Source of the DNA: Pseudomonas graminis
GTDB lineage: Bacteria > Pseudomonadota > Gammaproteobacteria > Pseudomonadales > Pseudomonadaceae
Length of the DNA stretch: 64,000 nucleotides
Assembly (NCBI RefSeq): GCF_004364335.1
Contig: NZ_SOCR01000001.1
Coordinates: 434,001 to 498,000 of the forward strand
Direction: 5' to 3'
A model generated the notes under the pieces. The model did no database searches, had not been told where the DNA came from, and worked only from the letters and a program-made list of their open reading frames with translations. This document shows positions 17,100 to 26,627 of the stretch, one piece after another; positions within the stretch are counted from its first letter, which is position 1; each line of letters opens with the position of its first letter. A program made the position numbers and the translations under genes.

Positions 17100-17690
17100 T
17101 TAAGTTTCGGTAAAGCCTGCAAATTTCTCACGTAATTTATCAAGTGCCCGTTTGTAACGCATTTTCGTGGCACTCAGGCCCATGTGCATGATGTCCGCGA
17201 TCTCCTGAAACTCCAGCTCTGCGACGAATCGTAGCACCAGAATTTCCCTGTCGATCGGGTTCACATGCACAAGCCAACGATCAAGCCCGCCCTTTTCTTC
17301 TGGTTTCGGCGTCTTTTCTTCCGACGCTTCCTCGAGGGGGTCAAGACTCAAAGCGTCCAGCAACCGACGCTTTCGCCGCTCCTTCCTGTACTGCGTGATG
17401 CATTCGTTGTACGTGATGCTGTAGAGCCAGGTTTTGAACTTCGATTTACCCTCGAAGTTCTTCAAGCCATACAACACCTTAAGCATCACTTCCTGACAGA
17501 CATCGTCAGCATCGCGATCGTTCCCCAGATACCGTGCACAGACGTTAAAAAGTGTCCGCTGGTAACGACGCATCAGTTCTTCGTAGGCCCGCGTCACATG
17601 AAACAGTTCGGCGTGCGAACGCGCAACCAGCTCCTCATCGGAGAGCTCGCGTGGGTCGTAGCGCAGAGAGGGCGTTTGAGCGTTATTCAA
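17100..17690 (-). CDS. sigX: ECF sigma factor SigX
   Basis: A 196-residue ECF sigma factor: region 2 (LFNVCARYLGNDRDADDVCQ and KFKTWLYSITYN) and region 4 (DREILVLRFVAELEFQEIADIM). SigX directs transcription of oprF and membrane-lipid genes in response to envelope stress. I chose the TTG at 17690 because it gives the conserved N-terminus (NNAQTPSLRYDPRELSDEEL) and the 196-residue family length. An ATG at 17759 in the same frame would add 23 poorly conserved residues and cannot be excluded. It sits between cmpX and oprF as in other Pseudomonas; no anti-sigma gene is adjacent, as is normal for SigX. Confidence 0.94.
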   Translation of the reverse strand: MNNAQTPSLRYDPRELSDEELVARSHAELFHVTRAYEELMRRYQRTLFNVCARYLGNDRDADDVCQEVMLKVLYGLKNFEGKSKFKTWLYSITYNECITQYRKERRKRRLLDALSLDPLEEASEEKTPKPEEKGGLDRWLVHVNPIDREILVLRFVAELEFQEIADIMHMGLSATKMRYKRALDKLREKFAGFTET

Positions 17691-17779
17691 AACAAGTCGT
17701 GCCGACAGTCGGGTAGATGTCTGCCGCGCCCGGGAATCGCCCGGGTTTTGCGGCGGCATACATTAGCAGATTCGCCGGC

Positions 17780-18604
17780 TCAACGGCTGCTCACTCGCTG
17801 CTCGAGGAGTATCCTGTTGGACAAAGACACCAACTCGCCTTCCTCGGTCAGCAGGGTGGTCTTCACCGTGCCAATCTCTTCGATCTGCCCTTCAACCTCA
17901 CCCACACGCACTTGTTGCCCTACCTGATACAACTCACGTACATAAATTCCTGCCAGGATCTGGCTCGCGATTTCGCGGCTTCCCAGTCCCATGGCCAGTG
18001 CAACGGCCAGACCAACGGTAATCAAACCGATAACGATTACATGGTTCAGCAGGTCGGTCTTGACCTCCAGCTGACTGATCGCCACCGATATACTGATGAT
18101 AATCACCAGCCACTGGGCGATTCGCCCCAGGCCGGCCGAGTAATCCAGGCCTACGCCTTCGGCGGCGCCACGCACGATACCGTTGACCAACTGCGCCAGC
18201 AATACCCCGACCAGCAACACCAGCGCGGCGCCGAAAACTTTCGGCAGGTACAGCGCCAGCATGTCCAGCGTTGCGGAAACCCGCTCCAGCCCCAGCGATT
18301 CTGCCGCCGACACCAGAAAAATCAAGAGCACGAACCAATAGACGATCTTGCCGATCAAGGTCGAAATCGGGACCTGAATGCCCGCGCGGCTGATCAGCTT
18401 GGTCAAACCGGTGCCGCCCATCAGGCGATCCAGACCGAGTTTGGCCAACAACTTGGAAAGCAGGGTGTCGAGCAGTTTTGCAACCACGAAACCCAGAAGG
18501 ACCACGACCAGCGCCCCGAACAGATTCGGAATAAAGTTCGCGACTTTGGTCCACAACGCAGTCATTGCAGTAACCAGGCTCTGCGTCCAGAGATCCAATT
18601 CCAT
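17780..18604 (-). CDS. cmpX: MscS-like membrane protein CmpX
   Basis: A 274-residue inner-membrane protein with about four hydrophobic helices, repeated amphipathic segments, and a C-terminal MscS-like beta region (GVEVEGQIEEIGT-type; here VRVGEVEGQIEEIGTVKTT). CmpX is a conserved Pseudomonas protein in the crfX-cmpX-sigX-oprF cluster; in P. aeruginosa its loss alters sigX activity and membrane stress responses. The ATG at 18604 follows the crfX stop by two bases, so they are co-transcribed; a TTG two codons earlier is an alternative start. Confidence 0.92.
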   Translation of the reverse strand: MELDLWTQSLVTAMTALWTKVANFIPNLFGALVVVLLGFVVAKLLDTLLSKLLAKLGLDRLMGGTGLTKLISRAGIQVPISTLIGKIVYWFVLLIFLVSAAESLGLERVSATLDMLALYLPKVFGAALVLLVGVLLAQLVNGIVRGAAEGVGLDYSAGLGRIAQWLVIIISISVAISQLEVKTDLLNHVIVIGLITVGLAVALAMGLGSREIASQILAGIYVRELYQVGQQVRVGEVEGQIEEIGTVKTTLLTEEGELVSLSNRILLEQRVSSR

Positions 18605-18606
18605 AT

Positions 18607-18876
18607 TCAATCAGCCTTGTCTTGTGCACCGGTACCGGTAAACGTGGTACCGGCACGTGTCGCCTTGCGGCGAGAAACGGGTGAAACGTGAGCGGAGCCG
18701 TTGTTCACGGCGATCATCAAAGCCTGCGTGCAACGCCCCAGAAGACTGAACAGATCACCAGCGCCCACCTGCCGGTTGGCGGTCTTCAACACTCGGCCCA
18801 GAACGGCATCGTCGTCCCGGCTGCTGGACGAAGCGTTGAGCATGTCGCGCAGTGATTCTTCAAACGGGTCGTGCAT
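18607..18876 (-). CDS. crfX: Small protein CrfX
   Basis: An 89-residue soluble protein starting MHDPFEESLRDMLN, the conserved beginning of CrfX, then SSSSRDDDAVLGRVLKTANRQ and a hydrophobic stretch. Its biochemical role is not known; it belongs to the conserved cluster with cmpX, sigX and oprF in all pseudomonads. The ATG at 18876 was preferred to an in-frame start seven codons earlier because it matches that conserved N-terminus. It ends directly before cmpX, indicating translational coupling. Confidence 0.88.
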   Translation of the reverse strand: MHDPFEESLRDMLNASSSSRDDDAVLGRVLKTANRQVGAGDLFSLLGRCTQALMIAVNNGSAHVSPVSRRKATRAGTTFTGTGAQDKAD

Positions 18877-18962
18877 AGGCACCTCACGCAATGTCACTGA
18901 AAGACGCAGCCAATTCTGCCTGAGTCACACGACACACCTGAACGCCTTCCGTTTTTTGATCC

Positions 18963-19958
18963 TCATACCCAGCGCAATCGCTTGAACAGCCACATTTGTC
19001 CCACGGCGACGGCCAGTATCAACAGGCAGGCGTACACAAATCCGTAGGGATTTTCCGACCCCGGGATGCCGCCCACATTGATGCCCAGCAAACCGGTCAG
19101 GAAGCTCATCGGCAGGAAGATGCCAGTGATGACCCCGAACCGATAGATGGTCCTGTTCATGCGCTCGTTGCGACGCCTGTCTTCGGCCTCAAGCACCAGC
19201 CCCACGCGCTCTTTGGTTAATTCCAGCTCTTCAAGATAGCGCGTCAGGCTGTTGTTCAATTCGTTCCAGTAATCGGCATCGTCCTCCACAAACCACGGCA
19301 TTTTGCTGCGCGTCATCTGCGCGTAGATCTCACGCTGGGGCGCAAGGAACCGACGCAATCCCGCCGCTCGCCGGCGGATGTGAACCATGTTGCCGTGCTC
19401 GGGCAGATACCGCTCGTCGGCATCTATGCGTTCTTCCATGTCATCGACCAGTTCGGTCAGCTCGCTGACCACCGCCTGGACCTTGTCGGTCAGAAACTGA
19501 GCCAGATACAGCAGCAATTCGGACGCCGTTTTCGGGCCCTTTCCTTCATTCAATGACGCAATCAGCTCATCGGTTGCCCGCAGTGAGCGCAGGCGCAACG
19601 AAATAACGCGCTGGGCGGCAGCAAAAATCCTCACCGAGACCATGTCTTCCGGCTCGGCGCCCGGGTTCAGGTTGATCCCGCGCAGGAACAGCAGCAACTC
19701 GTTGTCCGGCAAGGCCAGCAGGCGGGGCCGGGTGTTCTCTTCGAGCATCAGGTCACAGACGAATTCGCTAAGACCGCTGGTCTTGCGCAACCACGTCTGA
19801 GTCTGCGGGTGGCTGCGGTCCCAATGGAGCCACACACTTTCGTGGGGCTCCAGCTGCAGGCCATCCAGTGCAGTTCGGGGGATTGAACGCGCCCCGCCCT
19901 TTCCGTCCAAAACGAGGGCATGAACCAGCCCCCACTGCGCGTTTGTATCGTCGAACAT
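18963..19958 (-). CDS. cmaX: CorA/ZntB-family divalent cation transporter (CmaX)
   Basis: A 331-residue member of the CorA superfamily: a long cytoplasmic N-terminal funnel (about 1-265) with coiled-coil-like helices, then two C-terminal membrane helices with the signature loop GINVGGIPG in place of the GMN of CorA. The GxN variant is typical of ZntB-type zinc/proton transporters, so zinc or another divalent cation is the likely substrate rather than magnesium. It is upstream of crfX on the same strand with an 86-bp gap, matching the cmaX-crfX-cmpX-sigX-oprF order known in P. aeruginosa. Confidence 0.9.
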   Translation of the reverse strand: MFDDTNAQWGLVHALVLDGKGGARSIPRTALDGLQLEPHESVWLHWDRSHPQTQTWLRKTSGLSEFVCDLMLEENTRPRLLALPDNELLLFLRGINLNPGAEPEDMVSVRIFAAAQRVISLRLRSLRATDELIASLNEGKGPKTASELLLYLAQFLTDKVQAVVSELTELVDDMEERIDADERYLPEHGNMVHIRRRAAGLRRFLAPQREIYAQMTRSKMPWFVEDDADYWNELNNSLTRYLEELELTKERVGLVLEAEDRRRNERMNRTIYRFGVITGIFLPMSFLTGLLGINVGGIPGSENPYGFVYACLLILAVAVGQMWLFKRLRWV

Positions 19959-20010
19959 TCCTATCCTTGCTGAGTGAATCGCTAATGGCGTAAAAGAATA
20001 TTGAGGCCGG

Positions 20011-20499
20011 TCAGTCCGGCATCTTCAGTGCGCTGGGCGAGACGATGATGCCGTTGTTGTCGGCATAGATGAACTCACCCGGCCTGAACGTCACACCGCC
20101 GAAGGTCACCACTTTGCCCACATCACCCAGGCCACGTTTTTCGGTCTTTAGCGGATGACTGGCCAATGCCTGCACACCGAGGTCGGTCTGTGCCAGGACA
20201 TCGACGTCACGCACACAGCCGAAAATCACCATGCCCTCCCAACCGTTTTTCGCCGCCTTTTCAGCGATCATGTCGCCGAGCAGAGCGCAACGCAGAGAAC
20301 CTCCACCGTCCACTACCAGGACTTTGCCGTGTCCGGGCTGGTCGGCTTGCTCGCGCACGTGAGAATTGTCTTCGAAGCACTTGAGCGTGACGATCTCGCC
20401 GCCAAATGAATCACGGCCACCAAAGTTGCTGAACATCGGCTCTACCACCTGAACCCGCTCAGGGTAGGCGTCGCACAAGTCCGGGGTGATGTAATGCAT
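20011..20499 (-). CDS. rraA: RraA-family protein (ribonuclease E regulator / HMG aldolase fold)
   Basis: A 162-residue protein with the RraA/MenG fold: TPDLCDAYP near the start, [21 protein letters not shown] and [13 protein letters not shown] in the middle, and ending SPSALKMPD. In E. coli RraA binds RNase E and slows RNA decay; several Pseudomonas relatives act as 4-hydroxy-4-methyl-2-oxoglutarate/oxaloacetate aldolases. Both roles are possible here since the aldolase Asp/Arg (GCVRDVD) is kept. The ATG at 20499 gives the normal length. It lies between cmaX and a hydrolase, all on the minus strand. Confidence 0.9.
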   Translation of the reverse strand: MHYITPDLCDAYPERVQVVEPMFSNFGGRDSFGGEIVTLKCFEDNSHVREQADQPGHGKVLVVDGGGSLRCALLGDMIAEKAAKNGWEGMVIFGCVRDVDVLAQTDLGVQALASHPLKTEKRGLGDVGKVVTFGGVTFRPGEFIYADNNGIIVSPSALKMPD

Positions 20500-20737
20500 G
20501 GGTAACTCCTGTCAGGAAAGCTCTGTGATGAGGGTAGACAGCCACTAGGATAGACGGCTACGAGAATAGGCGGCCTAAACGACCGACCCTCCACGCGCAT
20601 TGCATCCTTTATATAGCACCTCAGGCACAACAGAAAATCTGACCAACGAGTCGCCACCAGCCGTTCGGCCCCGGTGTCGAGAATGGATGCAGCTTATCGC
20701 CAACGCTGTGTGCAAGGAATGGCCAGGCCCGTGACAA

Positions 20738-21730
20738 TCACGGAGTTGCCATCATGTTCAGCATTGATTCAGGCTTTACCACCGCACCGTGCCGGTTCAG
20801 CCAGTCCGCCACACGGGGCCAGACCTGAGTTTGCGCGGCTTTGCTGACCAGCATGGGCACGTGACCGAAGTCTTCGCTGAAGCCATGTTCGCGGCCGAGC
20901 ACGAGAAAGGTCCGATCATCGCTGCCAAAACGCTCGAAGAGCTGGCGGCAGGCCCATTCCGGGTCCTGATGATCGCCAGCGCCCGCCACACACAGCAGCG
21001 GAACTGTGACCTGTTGCAGCCCGCCCCACCAGTCATCCTTCTTGTGCCCGAAGCCGCCGAACAGGCCATGCCAGCGCATGCTTTCCAGAAGGACGCCCAT
21101 GGGCTCGTCTTCCGGGCCGCGCTTGAAACGCGAGCCCGAAACGTGCTCGAAGCGCTTGAGCAGCAGTCGTGCAGCCCATTGCAGCGGCGGCACTTTGAGC
21201 GGCCAGTGGCTGCGGGTGACCTGACTGCCGAACAGCGCCACCGACGCCGCGTCGCCGGCGGTCAGATACTGCCCACCCAACGCCGCGGCGAGGGTCGTGC
21301 CGCCGAGGGAATGGCCGATCCAGTGCGGCGCGTCGCCGGTCTGCTCACGCACGAATGCGGCGATGGCCGGCAGATCAAAGCGCGCGTAGTCCGCGACGCA
21401 ATTGGTTTTGTACGCACTGTTGCGTGCCGACAGACCGTGCCCACGCATTTCCGGGATCCACACATCGAACCCGGCACGGGCCAGATAGGCACCCAGGCCG
21501 ATGCCTTTGGGCGAATACCAGAAGCGCCGGTTGGAAAAGCTGCCGTGCAGCAGGACCACCGGCACGCCTCGGGCATCCGGGGCCGAAACACGACCCAGCC
21601 GGGTGACGGCGATTTCGACGGTGAAATCCGGGCTATTGCCGGGCTTCAAACGGTAGACGTCCTCGGTCAGGTCGCCACGACGCTCGGCACTGATCAGGGC
21701 CACGGGGAAGAGAAGACTGCTGCTTTGCAT
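20738..21730 (-). CDS. Alpha/beta-hydrolase
   Basis: A 330-residue alpha/beta-hydrolase. The oxyanion region is VVLLHGSFSNRRFWY, the nucleophile elbow is WIGHSLGGTT (serine near residue 139), and the late acid/histidine pair is probably around GAGDHQDPEW and EDFGHVPM. The family covers esterases, lipases and polyhydroxyalkanoate-related enzymes; substrate is unknown. The start at 21730 (MQSSSLLFP) was chosen over a longer in-frame extension that runs into the ppsA terminator and lacks a ribosome site. It stands between rraA and ppsA on the same strand but is separated from ppsA by a terminator. Confidence 0.85.
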   Translation of the reverse strand: MQSSSLLFPVALISAERRGDLTEDVYRLKPGNSPDFTVEIAVTRLGRVSAPDARGVPVVLLHGSFSNRRFWYSPKGIGLGAYLARAGFDVWIPEMRGHGLSARNSAYKTNCVADYARFDLPAIAAFVREQTGDAPHWIGHSLGGTTLAAALGGQYLTAGDAASVALFGSQVTRSHWPLKVPPLQWAARLLLKRFEHVSGSRFKRGPEDEPMGVLLESMRWHGLFGGFGHKKDDWWGGLQQVTVPLLCVAGAGDHQDPEWACRQLFERFGSDDRTFLVLGREHGFSEDFGHVPMLVSKAAQTQVWPRVADWLNRHGAVVKPESMLNMMATP

Positions 21731-21820
21731 GGTGCTCTTGCTGGACGCTCTCGATGGATGGGGGCTGGCAATTAGGCTGGGACAGCAGGTTGACGCTGCC
21801 AGCGCGCTGAAAATCACCCA

Positions 21821-21854
21821 CAAAAAAGGGCGGATTCGTTAAAAACCGCCCTTT
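21821..21854 (-). terminator. Terminator of ppsA
   Basis: On the minus strand a 9-bp stem AAAGGGCGG / CCGCCCTTT with a 12-nt loop is followed by TTT. It ends ppsA before the hydrolase gene. Confidence 0.85.
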
Positions 21855-21901
21855 CGGGAAACCGGCCCATGGAAACGGGCCGGCATCTTACTCGATCTGC
21901 A

Positions 21902-24277
21902 TCAGGTTGGAGCGTCCTCTCCAGACAGGAAGAACCAGGTTTCCAGTACCGAATCAGGATTGAGGGAAACGCTTTCGATCCCCTGCTCCATCAACCAGCG
22001 CGCCAGATCCGGGTGATCGGACGGGCCTTGGCCGCAGATGCCGATGTACTTGCCGGCCTTGTTACAGGCCTGAATGGCGTAGGACAGCAGCTTCTTGACC
22101 GCAGGATTACGCTCGTCGAACAGGTGGGCGATGATCCCGGAGTCACGGTCCAGACCCAGGGTCAGCTGGGTCAGGTCGTTGGAGCCGATGGAGAAACCGT
22201 CGAAGAACTCGAGGAATTCATCGGCCATCAGGGCGTTGGACGGCAGCTCGCACATCATGATGACGCGCAGGCCGTTCTCGCCACGGGCCAGACCGTTTTC
22301 GGCGAGCAGATCGATGACCTGGCTTGCTTCGCCCAGGGTGCGGACGAACGGCACCATGATTTCGACGTTGGTCAGGCCCATCTCGTTGCGCACGCGCTTG
22401 AGGGCGCGGCATTCGAGCTCGAAGCAGTCGCGGAAGTTTTCGCTGATGTAACGCGACGCGCCACGGAAGCCCAGCATCGGGTTTTCTTCTTCCGGCTCGT
22501 AGAGCTTGCCGCCAATGAGGTTGGCGTATTCGTTGGACTTGAAGTCCGACAGGCGCACGATGACTTTCTTCGGCGAGAACGCCGCCGCCAGGGTGCTGAT
22601 GCCTTCGACCAGCTTCTCGACGTAGAACCCGACCGGATCGTTGTAACCGGCGATGCGCTTGTCGACGCTTTCCTTGATGTCCTGGGGCAGGTTGGCGTAG
22701 TTCAGCAGCGCCTTGGGGTGCACGCCGATCATGCGGTTGATGATGAATTCCAGACGCGCCAGGCCGATACCGGCGTTGGGCAGCTGGGCAAAGTCAAAAG
22801 CGCGATCGGGGTTGCCGACGTTCATCATGATCTTGAACGGCAGATCAGGCATGGCGTCGACGGAGTTCTGCTTGATGTCGAAGCCCAGCTCGCCCTCGAA
22901 GATGTAACCGGTGTCGCCCTCGGCGCAGGACACGGTGACGCCCTGACCTTCCTGCAACAGCTCAGTGGCGTTGCCGCAACCCACTACCGCCGGGATGCCC
23001 AACTCGCGAGCGATGATCGCCGCGTGGCAAGTACGCCCGCCGCGGTTGGTAACGATGGCGCTGGCGCGCTTCATGACCGGTTCCCAGTCCGGGTCGGTCA
23101 TGTCGGAGACCAGCACGTCGCCGGGCTGGACCTTGTCCATCTCGGACACGTCTTTGATGATCCGCACTTTGCCGGCGCCGATGCGCTGGCCGATGGCGCG
23201 GCCTTCCACCAGCACGGTGCCCTTCTCTTTGAGCAGGTAACGCTCCATGACGTTGGCCGAGGTGCGGCTTTTCACGGTCTCGGGACGCGCCTGCACGATG
23301 TACAGCTTGCCGTCGTCGCCGTCTTTGGCCCACTCGATGTCCATCGGGCACTGGTAATGCTTTTCGATGATCATCGCCTGGCGCGCCAAGTTGCTGACTT
23401 CCTCGTCGCTGAGGCAGAAACGCGCGCGATCGGCCAGGTCGACGTCGATGGTCTTGACCGATTTGCCGGCCTTGGCCTCTTCGCCGTAGATCATCTTGAT
23501 TGCCTTGCTGCCCAGGTTGCGGCGCAGGATCGCCGGGCGACCGGCTTCAAGGGTGTTTTTGTGAACGTAGAACTCGTCCGGGTTGACCGCGCCCTGAACG
23601 ACGGTCTCGCCCAGGCCGTAGGCGCCGGTAATGAACACCACGTCGCGGAAACCGGATTCGGTGTCCAGGGTGAACATGACGCCGGCGGTGCCGGTTTCAG
23701 AACGCACCATGCGCTGCACGCCAGCGGACAGCGCCACCAGCTTATGGTCGAAGCCCTGGTGCACGCGGTAGGAAATGGCGCGGTCGTTGAACAGCGACGC
23801 GAAGACTTCTTTCGCCGCGCGGATCACGTTTTCGACGCCGCGGATGTTCAGGAAGGTTTCCTGCTGACCGGCGAACGAAGCGTCCGGTAAATCTTCTGCG
23901 GTGGCGGAAGAGCGCACGGCCACGGCGATGTCCGGGTTGCCCGCCGAGAGTTCGGCGAAGGCGGTGCGGATTTCGGCGTTGAGCTTCTCGGGAAATTCAG
24001 CCTCCATGATCCACTGACGGATCTTCGCGCCGGTTCTCGCCAGCTCGTTGACGTCGTCGACATCCAGTGCGTCGAGGGCCTGATGGATCTGATCGTTCAG
24101 GCCACTCTGCTCAAGGAAATCACGGTAGGCCTGAGCGGTAGTGGCAAAGCCACCGGGAACGGACACGCCTGCGCCCGCCAGGTTGCTGATCATCTCGCCG
24201 AGGGATGCGTTCTTGCCCCCCACGTGCTCAACATCATGTTTGCCGAGCTTATCGAGGGAAACTACGTACTCTACCAA
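21902..24277 (-). CDS. ppsA: Phosphoenolpyruvate synthase
   Basis: A 791-residue enzyme that makes PEP from pyruvate and ATP for gluconeogenesis. The N-terminal ATP-binding domain shows [11 protein letters not shown]; the mobile phosphohistidine domain [15 protein letters not shown] (His about 417); the C-terminal PEP/pyruvate barrel ends with [11 protein letters not shown] (catalytic Cys about 749). Full length for the family. The start is TTG at 24277, giving the conserved [12 protein letters not shown]; no ATG suits the N-terminus. It is divergent from its regulator gene across a 150-bp promoter region. Flow to PEP also feeds the aromatic pathway genes pabB and DAHP synthase nearby. Confidence 0.97.
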   Translation of the reverse strand: MVEYVVSLDKLGKHDVEHVGGKNASLGEMISNLAGAGVSVPGGFATTAQAYRDFLEQSGLNDQIHQALDALDVDDVNELARTGAKIRQWIMEAEFPEKLNAEIRTAFAELSAGNPDIAVAVRSSATAEDLPDASFAGQQETFLNIRGVENVIRAAKEVFASLFNDRAISYRVHQGFDHKLVALSAGVQRMVRSETGTAGVMFTLDTESGFRDVVFITGAYGLGETVVQGAVNPDEFYVHKNTLEAGRPAILRRNLGSKAIKMIYGEEAKAGKSVKTIDVDLADRARFCLSDEEVSNLARQAMIIEKHYQCPMDIEWAKDGDDGKLYIVQARPETVKSRTSANVMERYLLKEKGTVLVEGRAIGQRIGAGKVRIIKDVSEMDKVQPGDVLVSDMTDPDWEPVMKRASAIVTNRGGRTCHAAIIARELGIPAVVGCGNATELLQEGQGVTVSCAEGDTGYIFEGELGFDIKQNSVDAMPDLPFKIMMNVGNPDRAFDFAQLPNAGIGLARLEFIINRMIGVHPKALLNYANLPQDIKESVDKRIAGYNDPVGFYVEKLVEGISTLAAAFSPKKVIVRLSDFKSNEYANLIGGKLYEPEEENPMLGFRGASRYISENFRDCFELECRALKRVRNEMGLTNVEIMVPFVRTLGEASQVIDLLAENGLARGENGLRVIMMCELPSNALMADEFLEFFDGFSIGSNDLTQLTLGLDRDSGIIAHLFDERNPAVKKLLSYAIQACNKAGKYIGICGQGPSDHPDLARWLMEQGIESVSLNPDSVLETWFFLSGEDAPT

Positions 24278-24427
24278 GGTGATCTCTCCACTAACCGGTT
24301 ATTGTTGGGAAACGCTTTGGTGCGGGAATCGCGGCGATTGAAAACGGGTAGACTGCGGCCAGCCATGGCCCACAAGCCGGCCTATCATATCCACAAATGG
24401 TCATTAGCTTAAGGCCCCGGGGCGCAA

Positions 24428-25246
24428 ATGAAACGATCCGCTTTTTTCATCTCCGATGGCACCGGCATCACCGCCGAAACACTGGGCCAGAGCCTGTTAG
24501 CGCAATTTGAGAACATTACATTCAACAAGTTCACGCGGCCCTACATCGACAGCGTCGAGAAGGCGCGGGCCATGGTGCAGCAAATCAACAAGGCCGCCGA
24601 GAAGGACGAAGCCCGCCCGATCATCTTCGATACCATCGTCAATCAGGACATCCGCGAGATTCTCGCGACCTCCGACGGCTTCATGATCGACATCTTCTCG
24701 ACCTTCCTCGCCCCGCTGGAGCTGGAGCTTAGTTCACACTCTTCCTACTCGGTGGGGAAATCCCACTCCATCGGGCACAACTCCAATTACATGGAGCGGA
24801 TCGAGGCGGTGAACTTCGCGCTGGACAACGACGACGGCGCCAGAACCCATTACTACGACAAAGCCGACATCATTCTGGTGGGTGTGTCGCGCTGCGGCAA
24901 AACCCCGACCTGCCTGTACATGGCCATGCAGTTCGGCATCCGCGCGGCCAATTACCCGTTGACCGAAGACGACATGGAGCGCCTGCAGTTGCCCGCTGCG
25001 CTGAAGCTGCACCGGGACAAGCTGTTCGGCCTGACCATCGACCCCGATCGCCTGACCGCGATCCGCCACGAACGCAAACCCAACAGCCGTTACGCCAGCT
25101 ACGCCCAGTGCGAGTTCGAGGTACGCGAAGTTGAGGGCCTGTTCCGCCGCGAAAACATCCCGCACATCAATTCCACGCATTTTTCGGTCGAGGAAATCTC
25201 GGCGAAGGTGCTGGTGGAGAAAGGCGTCGAGCGGCGGTTTAAATAA
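24428..25246 (+). CDS. ppsR: PEP synthase regulatory protein (ADP-dependent kinase / Pi-dependent phosphorylase)
   Basis: A 272-residue DUF299 protein that switches PEP synthase off by ADP-dependent phosphorylation of a threonine next to its catalytic histidine, and on again by phosphate-dependent dephosphorylation. The P-loop [10 protein letters not shown] (about residues 151-160) and the N-terminal [14 protein letters not shown] are diagnostic. The ATG at 24428 has GGGGCGCAA just upstream, a modest ribosome site. It is divergent from ppsA, the enzyme it controls, which confirms the assignment. Confidence 0.96.
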   Translation: MKRSAFFISDGTGITAETLGQSLLAQFENITFNKFTRPYIDSVEKARAMVQQINKAAEKDEARPIIFDTIVNQDIREILATSDGFMIDIFSTFLAPLELELSSHSSYSVGKSHSIGHNSNYMERIEAVNFALDNDDGARTHYYDKADIILVGVSRCGKTPTCLYMAMQFGIRAANYPLTEDDMERLQLPAALKLHRDKLFGLTIDPDRLTAIRHERKPNSRYASYAQCEFEVREVEGLFRRENIPHINSTHFSVEEISAKVLVEKGVERRFK

Positions 25247-25264
25247 GCGCGCAGCTCAAACACT

Positions 25265-25365
25265 GTGGGAGCCGGCTTGCTGGCGAACCGATCCATCACA
25301 CACTGTTTTCAGTGCCTGACACACCGCATTCGTCCGAACGCGGCCCGCAGCAAGCCGGCTCCTAC
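25265..25365. repeat. REPIN, family C
   Basis: The arms GTGGGAGCCGGCTTGCTGGC and GCAAGCCGGCTCCTAC (end 25365) flank about 60 bp, between ppsR and prpF, which converge on it. Confidence 0.85.
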
Positions 25366-25394
25366 GGATTTCCGTGCTCAATGAAACCGAGCTT

Positions 25395-26576
25395 TCAGCC
25401 CGGCACGCGCACCCATCCTTCCATCAACACCCGCGCGCTGCGGCTCATGATGGCTTTTTTGACTTGCCATTCGCCGTCGACCGACACCGCCTCAGCGCCA
25501 ACGCGCAGGGTGCCGGAGGGGTGGCCGAAACGCACGGCGCAGCGCTCGCCGCCGCCCGCTGCCAGATTGACCAGCGTCCCCGGAATCGCTGCCGCCGTGC
25601 CGATAGCCACTGCCGCGGTGCCCATCATCGCGTGGTGCAGCTTGCCCATGGACATGGCGCGGACCAGCAAATCGGTGTCCTCGGGGGCGACCCGCTTGCC
25701 GCTGGAAGACAGGTACTCGGCGGGCGCGGCCACGAACGCCACTTTGGGCGTGTGCTGACGCGTGGCTGCCTCCTCAACCGTCCCGATCAGCCCCATGCGC
25801 ACGGCGCCGTAGGCCCTGATCGTTTCGAACATGCTCAGGGCCTTCGGGTCGCTGTTGATCGCGTCCTGCAATTCGCTGCCCGTATACCCGATATCACGGG
25901 CGTTGACGAAGATCGTCGGGATACCGGCATTGATCATCGTCGCCTTGAACGTCCCCACACCCGGCACTTGAAGCTCGTCCACGAGATTGCCGGTGGGGAA
26001 CATCGAACCCCCTGCGCCCTCCTCGTCCGCCGCCGGGTCCATGAATTCCAGCTGCACTTCCGCCGCCGGAAAGGTCACGCCGTCGAGCTCGAAATCGCCG
26101 GTTTCCTGAACCGCCCCGTCGGTCATCGGCACATGGGCGATGATGGTTTTGCCGATGTTGGCCTGCCAGATGCGCACCACCGCCACGCCGTTCCGGGGAA
26201 TGCGCGCCGGGTCAACCAGACCGTTGCTGATGGCGAACGGGCCGACCGCCGCCGACAGGTTGCCGCAATTGCCGCTCCAGTCGACGAAGGGTCTATCGAT
26301 GGCAACCTGGCCAAACAGGTAATCGACGTCGTGATCGGCTTTCTCGCTCTTCGACAGGATCACCGTTTTGCTGGTGCTCGACGTTGCGCCGCCCATGCCA
26401 TCGATCTGCTTGGCGTAGGGGTCGGGACTGCCGATCACCCGCAGCAACAAGGCGTCACGGGCCGGGCCTGGAGCTTGCGCGGCTTCGGGCAGGTCGTCCC
26501 GGAGGAAAAACACGCCCTTGCTGGTGCCGCCGCGCATATAGGTCGCGGGAATCTTGATCTGTGCTGTGGAAGCCAT
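25395..26576 (-). CDS. prpF: 2-methyl-aconitate cis-trans isomerase PrpF
   Basis: A 393-residue protein with the two-domain diaminopimelate-epimerase fold. The N-terminal MRGGTSKGVFFLRDDLP is typical of PrpF. In the acnD-type methylcitrate pathway PrpF isomerises the methyl-aconitate made by AcnD so that aconitase can hydrate it; together they replace PrpD. It is the last gene of the prp operon, 51 bp after acnD, and converges on ppsR with a REPIN between. No prpD is found next to it. The start ATG at 26576 begins the conserved N-terminus. Confidence 0.95.
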   Translation of the reverse strand: MASTAQIKIPATYMRGGTSKGVFFLRDDLPEAAQAPGPARDALLLRVIGSPDPYAKQIDGMGGATSSTSKTVILSKSEKADHDVDYLFGQVAIDRPFVDWSGNCGNLSAAVGPFAISNGLVDPARIPRNGVAVVRIWQANIGKTIIAHVPMTDGAVQETGDFELDGVTFPAAEVQLEFMDPAADEEGAGGSMFPTGNLVDELQVPGVGTFKATMINAGIPTIFVNARDIGYTGSELQDAINSDPKALSMFETIRAYGAVRMGLIGTVEEAATRQHTPKVAFVAAPAEYLSSSGKRVAPEDTDLLVRAMSMGKLHHAMMGTAAVAIGTAAAIPGTLVNLAAGGGERCAVRFGHPSGTLRVGAEAVSVDGEWQVKKAIMSRSARVLMEGWVRVPG

Positions 26577-26627
26577 GAACTGTTCCTTCTAATTCTTTCT
26601 TATATAGAGAGCAGAGCGCGCGGCGGC

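Noticed and set aside
21869..23890. Long plus-strand frame opposite ppsA
   Set aside because: Mirror frame of a conserved enzyme; its composition is repetitive His/Gln/Asp-type antisense sequence.
24278..24427. A possible Cra/FruR half site (GAAACGCTTT) between ppsA and ppsR
   Set aside because: Match to the palindromic consensus is too poor to call.
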